In this document: one piece after another, positions 1 through 5,841 of the stretch | Position numbering within the stretch: the first letter of the stretch is position 1 | Layout: each line of letters starts with the position of its first letter | Assembly (NCBI GenBank): GCA_040235415.1 | Contig: JBECKR010000420.1 | Coordinates: 1-15,515 of the forward strand | DNA from: JBECKR01 sp040235415 | GTDB lineage: Bacteria; Acidobacteriota; Polarisedimenticolia; Polarisedimenticolales; Polarisedimenticolaceae | Length of the DNA: 15,515 nt | Direction of reading: 5' to 3' | Made by a program: the position numbers and the translations under genes | The notes under the pieces: generated by a model | Seen by the model: only the letters and a program-made list of their open reading frames with translations | Told to the model about the DNA's origin: nothing | Databases searched by the model: none

Positions 1-1
1 C

Positions 2-616
2 GTCGGGGCCGCGGCCCCTCCGCTGCCGCGCTCGGCCGAGACCCCGCTCCCGGGCTACTCCCCGGCGCCCGACCCCGCGTCGATCCCTCTGACGACCGAC
101 GGCTCGTGGGTGGTCGAGGAGGGGCCGGTCGTGCTCCGGCTCGCCCCGCTCGACGACGAGGCGCGGCGCGAGTACCTCCGACGCCGCGCCGGCACGGACA
201 CCGACCCGTTCGCGACCCGGCCCGGCGCCGCGCGACAGGGGTTCCTGACGTTCCACCTCGTGCTTGTGAACCGCTCGGACGGGACCGTCGCGTACCAGCC
301 GCTCGGCACCTGGCTCAAGACCAACGGCAACGAGGTGCAGCTCCCCCTCGATCTGACCGCGATGGAGACCGAGTACCGCCTGCGCGAGTCCGAGATGCCG
401 CCGGCCTACCGGCTCGCCGCGAAGGCGCTTCTCGACGGTAGCAAGCTGCTCGCCCCCGGGCAGCGCGTCGAGGGGCTGCTCGTGTTCCCGTCGTTCAAGA
501 AGAAGGCGAAGTGGTTCGAAATCCGCGTCGAGATGATCGGCGGGACCGGAGAGCCGCTGAGCTACCGGGCGCGGTACGCCCGGGATTCGAAGAAGAAGCA
601 GCGCCCGAAGGAGTGA
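2..616 (+). CDS. Hypothetical protein, probably exported, 5' end outside window
   Basis: I do not recognise this protein. The frame is open from the left edge to the TGA at 614-616, giving 204 visible residues. The first ATG/GTG-type start inside the window is a GTG at 110. It has no Shine-Dalgarno sequence, and the frame before it reads as ordinary Pro/Ala-rich protein, so I take the gene as 5'-truncated by the window. The visible N-terminal 30 residues are low-complexity (AAAPPLPRSAETPLPG), as in a linker after a signal peptide or lipobox. The rest alternates hydrophobic strands and turns (GFLTFHLVLVNRSDG, then VEGLLVFPSF), resembling small extracellular beta-sandwich domains of the DUF4352/telokin-like kind. 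That resemblance is only inferred. The C-terminus is strongly basic (DSKKKQRPKE). It ends 7 bases before folD, so the two are probably co-transcribed. Confidence 0.7.
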   Translation, partial: VGAAAPPLPRSAETPLPGYSPAPDPASIPLTTDGSWVVEEGPVVLRLAPLDDEARREYLRRRAGTDTDPFATRPGAARQGFLTFHLVLVNRSDGTVAYQPLGTWLKTNGNEVQLPLDLTAMETEYRLRESEMPPAYRLAAKALLDGSKLLAPGQRVEGLLVFPSFKKKAKWFEIRVEMIGGTGEPLSYRARYARDSKKKQRPKE

Positions 617-623
617 CCCGACC

Positions 624-1583
624 GTGCCGACGCCCGAGACCTCGCCCTACGGAACCGCGATCCAACTCGACGGTCGTGCGATCGCGAAGGCGATCCGCGA
701 CGAGGTCGCGGCCGGCGTGCGCGACCTGCGCTCGGTCCACGGCTTGCTGCCGGGCCTGACGGTCGTGCTGGTCGGCGACGATCCGGCCTCGCAGGTGTAC
801 GTCCGGAACAAGGAGAAGTCGGCCGGCGAGGTCGGGATGCGCTCGAACGTGCTGCGCATGCCGGACACGACGCCCGAGGCGGAGATCCTCGCGACGGTCG
901 ACCGCCTGAATCGCGATGCCGGGGTCCACGGCATCCTCGTCCAACTCCCGCTGCCCGCCGGGATCGACGCTCAAAAGGTGCTGGACCTCATCGATCCCGA
1001 CAAGGACGTCGACGGATTCCATCCGGTGAACGCCGGGCGGCTGTCGATCGGCTTGCCCGGACCGCTGCCCTGTACCCCGGCCGGGATCCTCGACATGCTG
1101 AAGCGTTACGACATCCCGCTCGCGGGCCGGCGCGCCGTCGTGGTCGGGCGCAGCAACATCGTCGGGAAGCCGATGGCGCTGCTGCTGCTGCGCGAGCACG
1201 CGACGGTGACGATCTGCCACTCGCGGACCCGCGACCTGGCGGCGGTGTGCCGCGAGGCGGACGTCCTCGTCGCCGCCGTCGGCAGGCTCGGCCTCGTCAC
1301 GGCCGACTTCGTGAAGCCGGGCGCCGCGGTCGTCGACGTCGGGATGCACAGCGTCAGGGACGAGGCGACCTGCCGACGGTTGTTCGGCGACGACGAGCGC
1401 CGGCTCCGGACGTTGCGGGAAAAGGGCGCGACGCTCGCCGGCGACGTCGTGCCGATCGAGGTCGCTCCGAGGGCCGGCTGGCTCTCCCCGGTCCCCGGCG
1501 GCGTCGGGCCGCTGACGATCGCGATGCTGCTGCGGAACACCCTCGAGGCGGCGCGCGCCGCGACGGCTCGGGCCGCGCGTTGA
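624..1583 (+). CDS. folD: Bifunctional methylenetetrahydrofolate dehydrogenase / methenyltetrahydrofolate cyclohydrolase FolD
   Basis: FolD interconverts 5,10-methylene-THF, 5,10-methenyl-THF and 10-formyl-THF in the cytoplasm using NADP. The protein has 319 residues. The catalytic Tyr/Lys pair is in YVRNK (Tyr59, Lys63), followed by QLPLP (107-111), DKDVDGFHP (126-134, with the folate-binding Asp at 130), PCTPAGI (149-155), the Rossmann segment GRSNIVGKP (175-183) and PVPGGVGPLT (289-298). The family usually has about 285 residues. The excess is an Arg/Glu-rich insertion at about 243-268, between VVDVGM and LAGDVV. The usual Thr before PVPGG is Ser288. The GTG start at 624 is supported by AAGGAG at 608-613, ten bases upstream. 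It follows the upstream gene by 7 bases and overlaps or abuts coaE, so these three look like one operon. Confidence 0.97.
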   Translation: MPTPETSPYGTAIQLDGRAIAKAIRDEVAAGVRDLRSVHGLLPGLTVVLVGDDPASQVYVRNKEKSAGEVGMRSNVLRMPDTTPEAEILATVDRLNRDAGVHGILVQLPLPAGIDAQKVLDLIDPDKDVDGFHPVNAGRLSIGLPGPLPCTPAGILDMLKRYDIPLAGRRAVVVGRSNIVGKPMALLLLREHATVTICHSRTRDLAAVCREADVLVAAVGRLGLVTADFVKPGAAVVDVGMHSVRDEATCRRLFGDDERRLRTLREKGATLAGDVVPIEVAPRAGWLSPVPGGVGPLTIAMLLRNTLEAARAATARAAR

Positions 1584-1597
1584 GCGCGGCCCGGGCG

Positions 1598-2230
1598 ATG
1601 CTTCGCGTCGGACTGACCGGCGGGATCGCTTCGGGCAAGAGCACGGTCGCGGGATTCTTCGCCGAGCTCGGGGCGCTCGTGATCGACGCGGACCGGATCG
1701 CGCACCGCGCCGTCGAGCCCGAGGGCAGCGCGTACCTCGAGGTCGTGCGGCGCTTCGGCGCGGGCGTCGTGGCGGCCGACGGATCGATCGCCCGCGAGCG
1801 TTTGGCACGCATCGTGTTCCGGGACCCCGCGGCGCTCGCCGACCTCAACGCCCTCGTGCACCCCCACGTCCGGGCGGAGGCGGAGCGGCGGATCCGCGAA
1901 GAAGCCGTCCGCGGGCACGCTCCGATCGCGATGGTGGACGCCGCGCTCCTGGTCGAGACCGGGTCGTACCGCGACTACCACCGCCTGGTCGTCGTGCGCT
2001 GCAGCCGCGAGGCGCAGCTCGCGCGTCTCGTGGCCCGCGGCATGGATCCGCTCGAGGCCGACGCGCGGATCACGGCCCAGGCGCCGCTCGAGGACAAGGT
2101 CGCGCTCGCGGACTACGTCATCGACGCGGAGAAGACGCTGCGCCGCACGCGCGCCGAGACCGAACAGGTCTGGCACGCGCTCATCCGAGACCTCGACGAC
2201 ATGTTCGGCGGGCCGGCGGACCGGCGCTGA
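1598..2230 (+). CDS. coaE: Dephospho-CoA kinase
   Basis: CoaE phosphorylates the ribose 3'-hydroxyl of dephospho-CoA with ATP, the last step of CoA synthesis. The 210-residue protein is of normal family length. It opens with the P-loop GLTGGIASGKST (5-16). It then has the DAD motif (30-32), LNALVHPHV (83-91) and DAALLVETG (114-122), and the lid segment RITAQ (157-161). The open frame runs far upstream inside folD, but homology begins at the ATG at 1598, so I chose that start. A TTG at 1580 overlaps the folD stop (TTGA) and would add only LSAARA. Neither start has a strong Shine-Dalgarno sequence, which suggests translation coupled to folD. The stop at 2228-2230 is one base from the panD stop on the other strand. 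Confidence 0.95.
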   Translation: MLRVGLTGGIASGKSTVAGFFAELGALVIDADRIAHRAVEPEGSAYLEVVRRFGAGVVAADGSIARERLARIVFRDPAALADLNALVHPHVRAEAERRIREEAVRGHAPIAMVDAALLVETGSYRDYHRLVVVRCSREAQLARLVARGMDPLEADARITAQAPLEDKVALADYVIDAEKTLRRTRAETEQVWHALIRDLDDMFGGPADRR

Positions 2231-2231
2231 G

Positions 2232-2621
2232 TCAGCCGCGGACCTTGACGGCGGCGCGCTCCTCGTCCTTCACGACGCGGATCGAGTTGTCGTCGCGGAC
2301 GAGAACGACCTTCGGGCGGTGGCCCCGGACGTCGGCCTCCGGGACCTGGCAGTACGCGGCGATGATGAGCTTGTGGCCCTCGCCCACGAGGCGCGCGGCG
2401 GCGCCGTTGACGCAGCAGGCACCGCTGCCGCGCTCGCCCTCGATCAGGTAGGTGCTGAAGCGGCTGCCGTTGTCGACGTCGTAGACGTCGATGCGCTCGT
2501 AGGGCACCATCCCGCACGCGTCCATCAGGCCGGCGTCGAGCGTCAGGCTGCCCTCGTACTCGACGTTGCACTCCGTCACCGTGATCCGGTGGACCTTGGC
2601 TCGAAGCATCTCACGGGTCAT
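2232..2621 (-). CDS. panD: Aspartate 1-decarboxylase (pyruvoyl-dependent proenzyme)
   Basis: PanD decarboxylates L-aspartate to beta-alanine, which PanC joins to pantoate. The 129-residue sequence matches the short bacterial family throughout. Lys9 is in LRAKVHRITVT. The self-cleavage site Gly24-Ser25 lies in EYEGSLTL; Ser25 becomes the pyruvoyl group. Arg54, Thr57 and Tyr58 are in SRFSTY, and NGAAARL (72-78) follows. All the processing and active-site residues I know for the family are therefore present. The start at 2621 is preceded by AGGAG seven bases upstream. A promoter-like pair lies at 2699-2727, so panD probably has its own transcript rather than being read only from panC. No PanZ-like maturation factor is visible nearby; outside enterobacteria none is expected. 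Confidence 0.97.
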   Translation of the reverse strand: MTREMLRAKVHRITVTECNVEYEGSLTLDAGLMDACGMVPYERIDVYDVDNGSRFSTYLIEGERGSGACCVNGAAARLVGEGHKLIIAAYCQVPEADVRGHRPKVVLVRDDNSIRVVKDEERAAVKVRG

Positions 2622-2698
2622 TCGCCGTCTCCTGTTCTCGGCCGGCGGTCGCCCGCACCCTCGGGGCGCTGAACGCCGCCGCCGGAAAAGCGGTGGGA

Positions 2699-2727
2699 AG
2701 TCTAGCGGTTCCCCCTCCCCCCGGCAA
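2699..2727 (-). promoter_or_regulatory. Candidate sigma70-type promoter of panD
   Basis: Read on the minus strand, TTGCCG (2727-2722) and TAGACT (2704-2699) are separated by exactly 17 bases. Each matches four of six consensus positions. The transcript would start near 2692 and carry a leader of about 70 bases before panD. The rest of the 2622-2764 gap holds a hairpin repeat next to panC and nothing else I can identify. Confidence 0.45.
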
Positions 2728-2736
2728 CCTCTCCCG

Positions 2737-2757
2737 AAACGGTGTCAGACACCGTTT
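2737..2757. repeat. Perfect 10-bp inverted repeat after panC, possible terminator
   Basis: The arms AAACGGTGTC (2737-2746) and GACACCGTTT (2748-2757) are perfect inverted repeats around a single A. In RNA the loop would open to three or more bases. The plus strand continues TTTTTA, so the element looks like a Rho-independent terminator in that direction. On the minus strand it begins 8 bases after the panC stop and ends in three U, which would make it a weak terminator for panBC just upstream of the panD promoter. A dispersed palindromic repeat is the other reading. Confidence 0.7.
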
Positions 2758-2764
2758 TTACGAT

Positions 2765-3610
2765 TCAAACGCGGATCAGCACGTTGTCCAGTAAACGCGT
2801 ACGGCCCACGAAAACCGCCACCAGAAGGAACGTCTCCCCGGCGATCTCGACCGGGGGCTCGAGATGGCGGGAGTCCACCAGGGCGACGTAGTCCACCCGG
2901 ATCAGAGCCTCCTCCTCCAGACGCGCGCGGACCTTGCGGACGACGATCTCGGCGTCGCGCTCTCCCTCCGCGACCAGGCTTTCGCCGAGCTCGAGAGCAC
3001 GGGGAACGGCGCGCGCGGCGGCCCGCTCCGCTTCGGACAGATAGGCGTTGCGGCTCGATTTCGCGAGGCCGTCGCTGTCGCGCACCGTCGGGAGAACCAG
3101 GATCTCGACGTCGAGCATCAGGTCCTCCACCATGCGCTGGATGATGACCGCCTGTTGCGCGTCCTTCTGGCCGAAGGCGGCGACCGTCGGGTGCACGATC
3201 TCGAACAGCTTCAACACGACGGTCGTCACGCCCCGGAAGTGCCCCGGGCGGCTCGCGCCTTCGAGACGCGTCGAGAGGTCCTGGACCTCGACGTAGGTCC
3301 GCGGGCCCTCGGGGTAGACGTCCGGCGGATCGGGCGCGAAGAGGTAGTCGACGCCTTCGGCGATCAGGACGTCCGCGTCCCCGGCGAGATCCCGGGGGTA
3401 GCGCTCGAAGTCCTCGCCCGGCCCGAACTGCGTCGGGTTGACTAAAATCGACACGACCGTGACGTCCGCGAGCTCCTTGACACGGTGGACCAACGCCAGG
3501 TGACCCTCGTGGAGGGCGCCCATGGTCGGCACGAAGCCGATCTTGCGGCTCTTGGCGCGCAGCTGGCGGGCGGTCTCCTTCATCGAGTGCACGCGGCGAA
3601 CGATCTCCAT
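2765..3610 (-). CDS. panC: Pantothenate synthetase (pantoate--beta-alanine ligase)
   Basis: PanC condenses pantoate (from PanB and a ketopantoate reductase) with beta-alanine (from PanD), using ATP through a pantoyl-adenylate. The 281 residues match the usual family length. Visible landmarks are PTMGALHEGHLAL (28-40, containing the nucleotidyltransferase HxGH signature at 34-37), NPTQFGPGEDF (58-68), SRPGHFRGV (120-128), FGQKDAQQ (146-153) and the KMSKS-like KSSRN (184-188). The start at 3610 has GGAG six bases upstream. panC follows panB after 12 bases and overlaps nothing, which indicates a panBC transcript. No ketopantoate reductase gene (panE or ilvC) is in the window. Confidence 0.97.
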   Translation of the reverse strand: MEIVRRVHSMKETARQLRAKSRKIGFVPTMGALHEGHLALVHRVKELADVTVVSILVNPTQFGPGEDFERYPRDLAGDADVLIAEGVDYLFAPDPPDVYPEGPRTYVEVQDLSTRLEGASRPGHFRGVTTVVLKLFEIVHPTVAAFGQKDAQQAVIIQRMVEDLMLDVEILVLPTVRDSDGLAKSSRNAYLSEAERAAARAVPRALELGESLVAEGERDAEIVVRKVRARLEEEALIRVDYVALVDSRHLEPPVEIAGETFLLVAVFVGRTRLLDNVLIRV

Positions 3611-3622
3611 GGGACGCTCCGA

Positions 3623-4420
3623 TCAGCCGTAGCTTTCCTTGTCCGCGGGGAAGTCCCGGCGCCGGACGTCGTCGCACCACCGGCGGACCGCGGCGCCCTG
3701 CTCCTCGTGACTGGCCATGTAGCGCCGCACGAACTTCGGCACCGGGCCCGGCAGCATCCCGAGGAGGTCGTGGATCACCAGCACCTGACCGTCGGTACCC
3801 GGGCCGGCGCCGATGCCGATGGTCGGCACCGGCACCTCGGCCGTGATCCGGGCGGCGAGCTTGGACGGCATGCCCTCGAGGACGATCGCGAACACCCCGG
3901 CCTCGGCGATGGCGCGGGCGTCGGAGAGCAGCCGTTCGGCCTGGGCGTCGTCGCGGCCCTGGACCTTGAAGCCGCCCATCGGAAGCACCGACTGCGGCGT
4001 GAGGCCGAGATGGCCCATGACCGGGATCTCGGCGTCCAGGATGGCCCGGATCGCGGGGACGCGCTTGGCGCCGCCCTCCAGCTTGACGGCGTCTCCGCCG
4101 GTCTCGCGGACCAGGCGCGCGGCGTTGCGCACCGCGTCCTCGGTCGAGAGGTGGTAGGACATCCACGGCATGTCGATCACGAGCAGGGCGCCACGACGCG
4201 AGCGCCCGACCGCCCGACCGTGGTGCACCATGTCCTCGACGGTGACCTGCAACGTGGTCTCGTACCCGAGGATGACGTTGCCGAGGGAGTCGCCGACCAG
4301 GATGCAGTCCACGCCGGCGGCCTCGGCGACCGCGGTCGTGGCCGCGTCGTACGCGGTCAGGACGACGAGGGGCGGATCGGCGCCCTTTCGGGCGCGGAAC
4401 GACGGAACGGTGACCTTCAT
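3623..4420 (-). CDS. panB: 3-methyl-2-oxobutanoate hydroxymethyltransferase (ketopantoate hydroxymethyltransferase)
   Basis: PanB transfers a hydroxymethyl group from 5,10-methylene-THF to 2-oxoisovalerate, giving ketopantoate, the first committed step of pantothenate synthesis. The 265 residues form a complete TIM barrel with VGDSLG (42-47, Mg-binding Asp44), DMPWMSY (83-89, Asp83), KLEGG (113-117, Glu115), MGHLGLTPQS (135-144), LEGMP (181-185, catalytic Glu182) and IGIGAGPGTDGQVLV (201-215). The frame is open to 4489, but the extra residues are not PanB-like and run into a hairpin repeat. The ATG at 4420 has a perfect AGGAGG four bases upstream and gives the normal family N-terminus, MKVTVPSF. 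The gene lies between the deoxynucleoside kinase and panC. Confidence 0.97.
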   Translation of the reverse strand: MKVTVPSFRARKGADPPLVVLTAYDAATTAVAEAAGVDCILVGDSLGNVILGYETTLQVTVEDMVHHGRAVGRSRRGALLVIDMPWMSYHLSTEDAVRNAARLVRETGGDAVKLEGGAKRVPAIRAILDAEIPVMGHLGLTPQSVLPMGGFKVQGRDDAQAERLLSDARAIAEAGVFAIVLEGMPSKLAARITAEVPVPTIGIGAGPGTDGQVLVIHDLLGMLPGPVPKFVRRYMASHEEQGAAVRRWCDDVRRRDFPADKESYG

Positions 4421-4424
4421 GGCT

Positions 4425-4430
4425 CCTCCT
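4425..4430 (-). promoter_or_regulatory. Ribosome binding site deciding the panB start
   Basis: A perfect AGGAGG on the minus strand lies four bases before the ATG at 4420. It favours this start over the in-frame ATG at 4489, which falls inside the hairpin repeat. Confidence 0.75.
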
Positions 4431-4469
4431 CGCTCTCCCCGCCTCGTGTCCGGGGTCGAGGGAGCTACG

Positions 4470-4534
4470 GAACGCGAAAACGGGGACATTCTCCTATTTC
4501 CCGACGAAACAGGGGAATGTCCCCTTTTTCGTTC
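4470..4534. repeat. Long imperfect hairpin repeat between the deoxynucleoside kinase and panB (REP-like)
   Basis: Two arms pair around a five-base loop, CCGAC (4501-4505). The core GGGGACATT (4482-4490) pairs without error with AATGTCCCC (4516-4524). The inner part, 4491-4500 with 4506-4515, has one mismatch and one G-U pair, and an outer A/T-rich base extends to 4470 and 4534. The kinase stop codon TGA (4535-4533) forms the foot of the stem. Seen from either strand, A-rich then U-rich flanks border the stem, so it could act as a bidirectional terminator or attenuate reading into panB. The GGGGAC core and the long imperfect hairpin resemble repeats mobilised by REP-associated tyrosine transposases (Y1/RAYT). 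That link is from general knowledge; no such transposase is in the window. Confidence 0.8.
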
Positions 4535-5165
4535 AGGTCCCCATCGGGCGGTAGTACTGCACGCCGCGGTCCATCTTGCGGATCTGCTCGACGAGTTCGT
4601 CGAGGTGCTCTTCGTGGTGCACGAAGTCGATGTGGGTGGTGTCGATGACCAACAGCGGCGCCTGGTTGTAATGGAAGAAGAAATAGTTGTACGCCTTGTT
4701 GACCTCGTTGACGTACGCCTCCGAGATCCCGGTCTCGTAGCCTCGCTTGCGGCGCTTGATGCGCTCGACGAGCCGATCGGTCTCCGCCTGCAGGAAGATC
4801 ACGAGATCCGGCTTGGGCACCTGGGCCTCGAGCATGGCGTACAGCTTGTCGTAGATCAGGAGCTCGCTGTCGTCGAGGTTCAGGTAGGCGAAGATCTTGT
4901 CCTTCGGGAAGATGTAGTCCACGAGCGCGATTTGCGAGAACAGGTCGCGCTGCGACAGCTCTTGGAGCTGACGGTACCGCGAGAGCAGGAAGAACAGCTG
5001 CGTCTGGAACGCCGCGCCCGGGCGGTCCTGGTAGAACTCCTTCAGGAACGGATTGTTGACGTCTTCGAGGACCTTGTGCGCGTCGAACTTCTTGACCAGG
5101 AGCTCGACGAACGAGGTCTTGCCCACTCCGATGGGTCCCTCGACCGCGATGGACCTGAACTTCAT
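4533..5165 (-). CDS. Deoxynucleoside kinase (dNK family)
   Basis: This protein probably phosphorylates a deoxynucleoside with ATP as a salvage step. The substrate (dA, dG, dC or dT) cannot be told from the sequence. The 210 residues have the typical family length. Landmarks are the P-loop GPIGVGKT (10-17), LEDVNNPFL (33-41), the substrate-helix segment FQTQLFFLLSRYRQ (53-66), PKDKIFAYLNL (87-97), KPDLVIFLQA (118-127) and a lid rich in Arg/Lys (RIKRRKRGYE, 135-144). The classic D/E-R-S motif of dCK/dGK is not visible; the segment reads LVDYIF (81-86). Its ATG overlaps the folK stop by four bases (ATGA), with GGGGAG about 12 bases upstream. A perfect TATAAT at 5209-5204 suggests it can also be transcribed on its own. 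panB follows after a 112-base gap that holds a hairpin. Confidence 0.9.
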   Translation of the reverse strand: MKFRSIAVEGPIGVGKTSFVELLVKKFDAHKVLEDVNNPFLKEFYQDRPGAAFQTQLFFLLSRYRQLQELSQRDLFSQIALVDYIFPKDKIFAYLNLDDSELLIYDKLYAMLEAQVPKPDLVIFLQAETDRLVERIKRRKRGYETGISEAYVNEVNKAYNYFFFHYNQAPLLVIDTTHIDFVHHEEHLDELVEQIRKMDRGVQYYRPMGT

Positions 5166-5719
5166 GCGCCGGACGACTCCCCACCGGATTGCCGAGCCGC
5201 CGCATTATAGGGAGGCGCGTCGCGGCGAGGCAAGGAACCGACGCGACGGATCGCGCCGCCCCTCGCGGCGGCGAGCGCGTCGGCGACCGATCGGCGCGAC
5301 CGGGGATCGACGAGGTCGGGCGCCAGCTCCGCGAGCGGCGCCAGCACGAAGCGCCGCGACCACATCCTCGGATGGGGCAGGACGAGGCGCCCGTCCGTCC
5401 GGCGGATCCCGTCGAGCGTCAGGAGGTCGATGTCGAGCAGCCGCGGGGCGTTTCGCGCCGAGCGCACGCGGCCGACCTCGCGCTCCACGTCGAGCGCCGC
5501 GTCGAGCAGGTCCTCGGGCGAGCCCGACGCCCGGACCCGGGCCACCAGGTTGAGGAACCACGGCGCCCCCGGCCACCCTTCGGGCTCCGTCTCCCACACC
5601 GACGAGACCGACTCGACCGCCACGCCCCGGCGCTCGAGGCCGTCGAGGCCGGCGGCGAGGTTCGCCTCGCGGTCGCCGAGGTTGCTGCCGAGCGCCACGT
5701 ATCCTCGCACGGCGCGCAT
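5162..5719 (-). CDS. folK: 6-hydroxymethyl-7,8-dihydropterin pyrophosphokinase (HPPK)
   Basis: FolK transfers pyrophosphate from ATP to 6-hydroxymethyl-dihydropterin, feeding dihydropteroate synthase. From the ATG at 5719 the protein has 185 residues. Landmarks are YVALGSNLGDR (7-17), SSVWETEP (39-46), PWFLNLVARV (53-62), NAPRLLDIDLL (90-100, with the two Mg-binding Asp at 96 and 98) and LPHPRMWSRRFVLAPLAELAPDL (split as 114-123 and 124-136). The conserved domain ends near residue 155. A tail of about 30 residues without family resemblance follows and overlaps the promoter of the next gene. The frame is open to 5794 but the extension is not FolK-like. No good Shine-Dalgarno sequence precedes 5719. 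A TAGAAT overlaps that ATG, and a GTG at 5710 lies seven bases after it, so a leaderless start at 5710 is a real alternative. Confidence 0.93.
   Translation of the reverse strand: MRAVRGYVALGSNLGDREANLAAGLDGLERRGVAVESVSSVWETEPEGWPGAPWFLNLVARVRASGSPEDLLDAALDVEREVGRVRSARNAPRLLDIDLLTLDGIRRTDGRLVLPHPRMWSRRFVLAPLAELAPDLVDPRSRRSVADALAAARGGAIRRVGSLPRRDAPPYNAAARQSGGESSGA
5204..5234 (-). promoter_or_regulatory. Candidate promoter of the deoxynucleoside kinase inside folK
   Basis: On the minus strand a perfect TATAAT lies at 5209-5204, with TTGCCT at 5234-5229, a 19-base spacer (long, but within the tolerated range). Transcription would start near 5197 and give a leader of about 32 bases containing GGGGAG before the ATG at 5165. 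The element lies in the non-conserved 3' end of folK, where it encodes PYN. Confidence 0.55.
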
Positions 5720-5723
5720 TCTA
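5718..5723 (-). promoter_or_regulatory. Candidate -10 element of folK, overlapping its ATG
   Basis: TAGAAT on the minus strand (5723-5718) matches five of six -10 positions and is preceded by C and followed by GCGCGCC and then GTG at 5710. A TAnnnT box about seven bases before a start codon is the usual layout of leaderless genes. No clear -35 is visible 17 bases upstream. If functional, the ATG at 5719 would not be in the mRNA. Confidence 0.4.
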
Positions 5724-5765
5724 GCCCGGTCCCGGGGCCGGCGCCGAGCGGCTTCGCCACGGCCC

Positions 5766-5794
5766 TTGAATCCACCCGGTCCGCTGGCTAACAT
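5766..5794 (+). promoter_or_regulatory. Candidate sigma70-type promoter of the TPR gene and glmU
   Basis: TTGAAT (5766-5771) and TAACAT (5789-5794) are separated by 17 bases, each with four of six consensus matches. Transcription would start near 5801, leaving a leader of about 41 bases that contains GGAGG at 5826-5830. It lies in the 122-base region between the divergent folK and TPR genes. Confidence 0.5.
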
Positions 5795-5841
5795 GAGCGG
5801 TTACTCCCGTCCCGATCTTCCGAGCGGAGGGCTCTCCCGTC

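Noticed and set aside
1247..1597. Upstream extension of the coaE frame into folD
   Set aside because: CoaE homology begins at the ATG at 1598; the extension is an out-of-frame reading of folD.
495..1808. 437-residue minus-strand frame across folD and coaE
   Set aside because: It spans two well-supported plus-strand genes and is almost all Arg/Pro/Ala.
2741..2760. Strong Rho-independent terminator for panC
   Set aside because: On the panC strand only three U follow the stem; the long T-run is on the opposite strand, where no gene ends. I kept it as a repeat with possible weak terminator activity.
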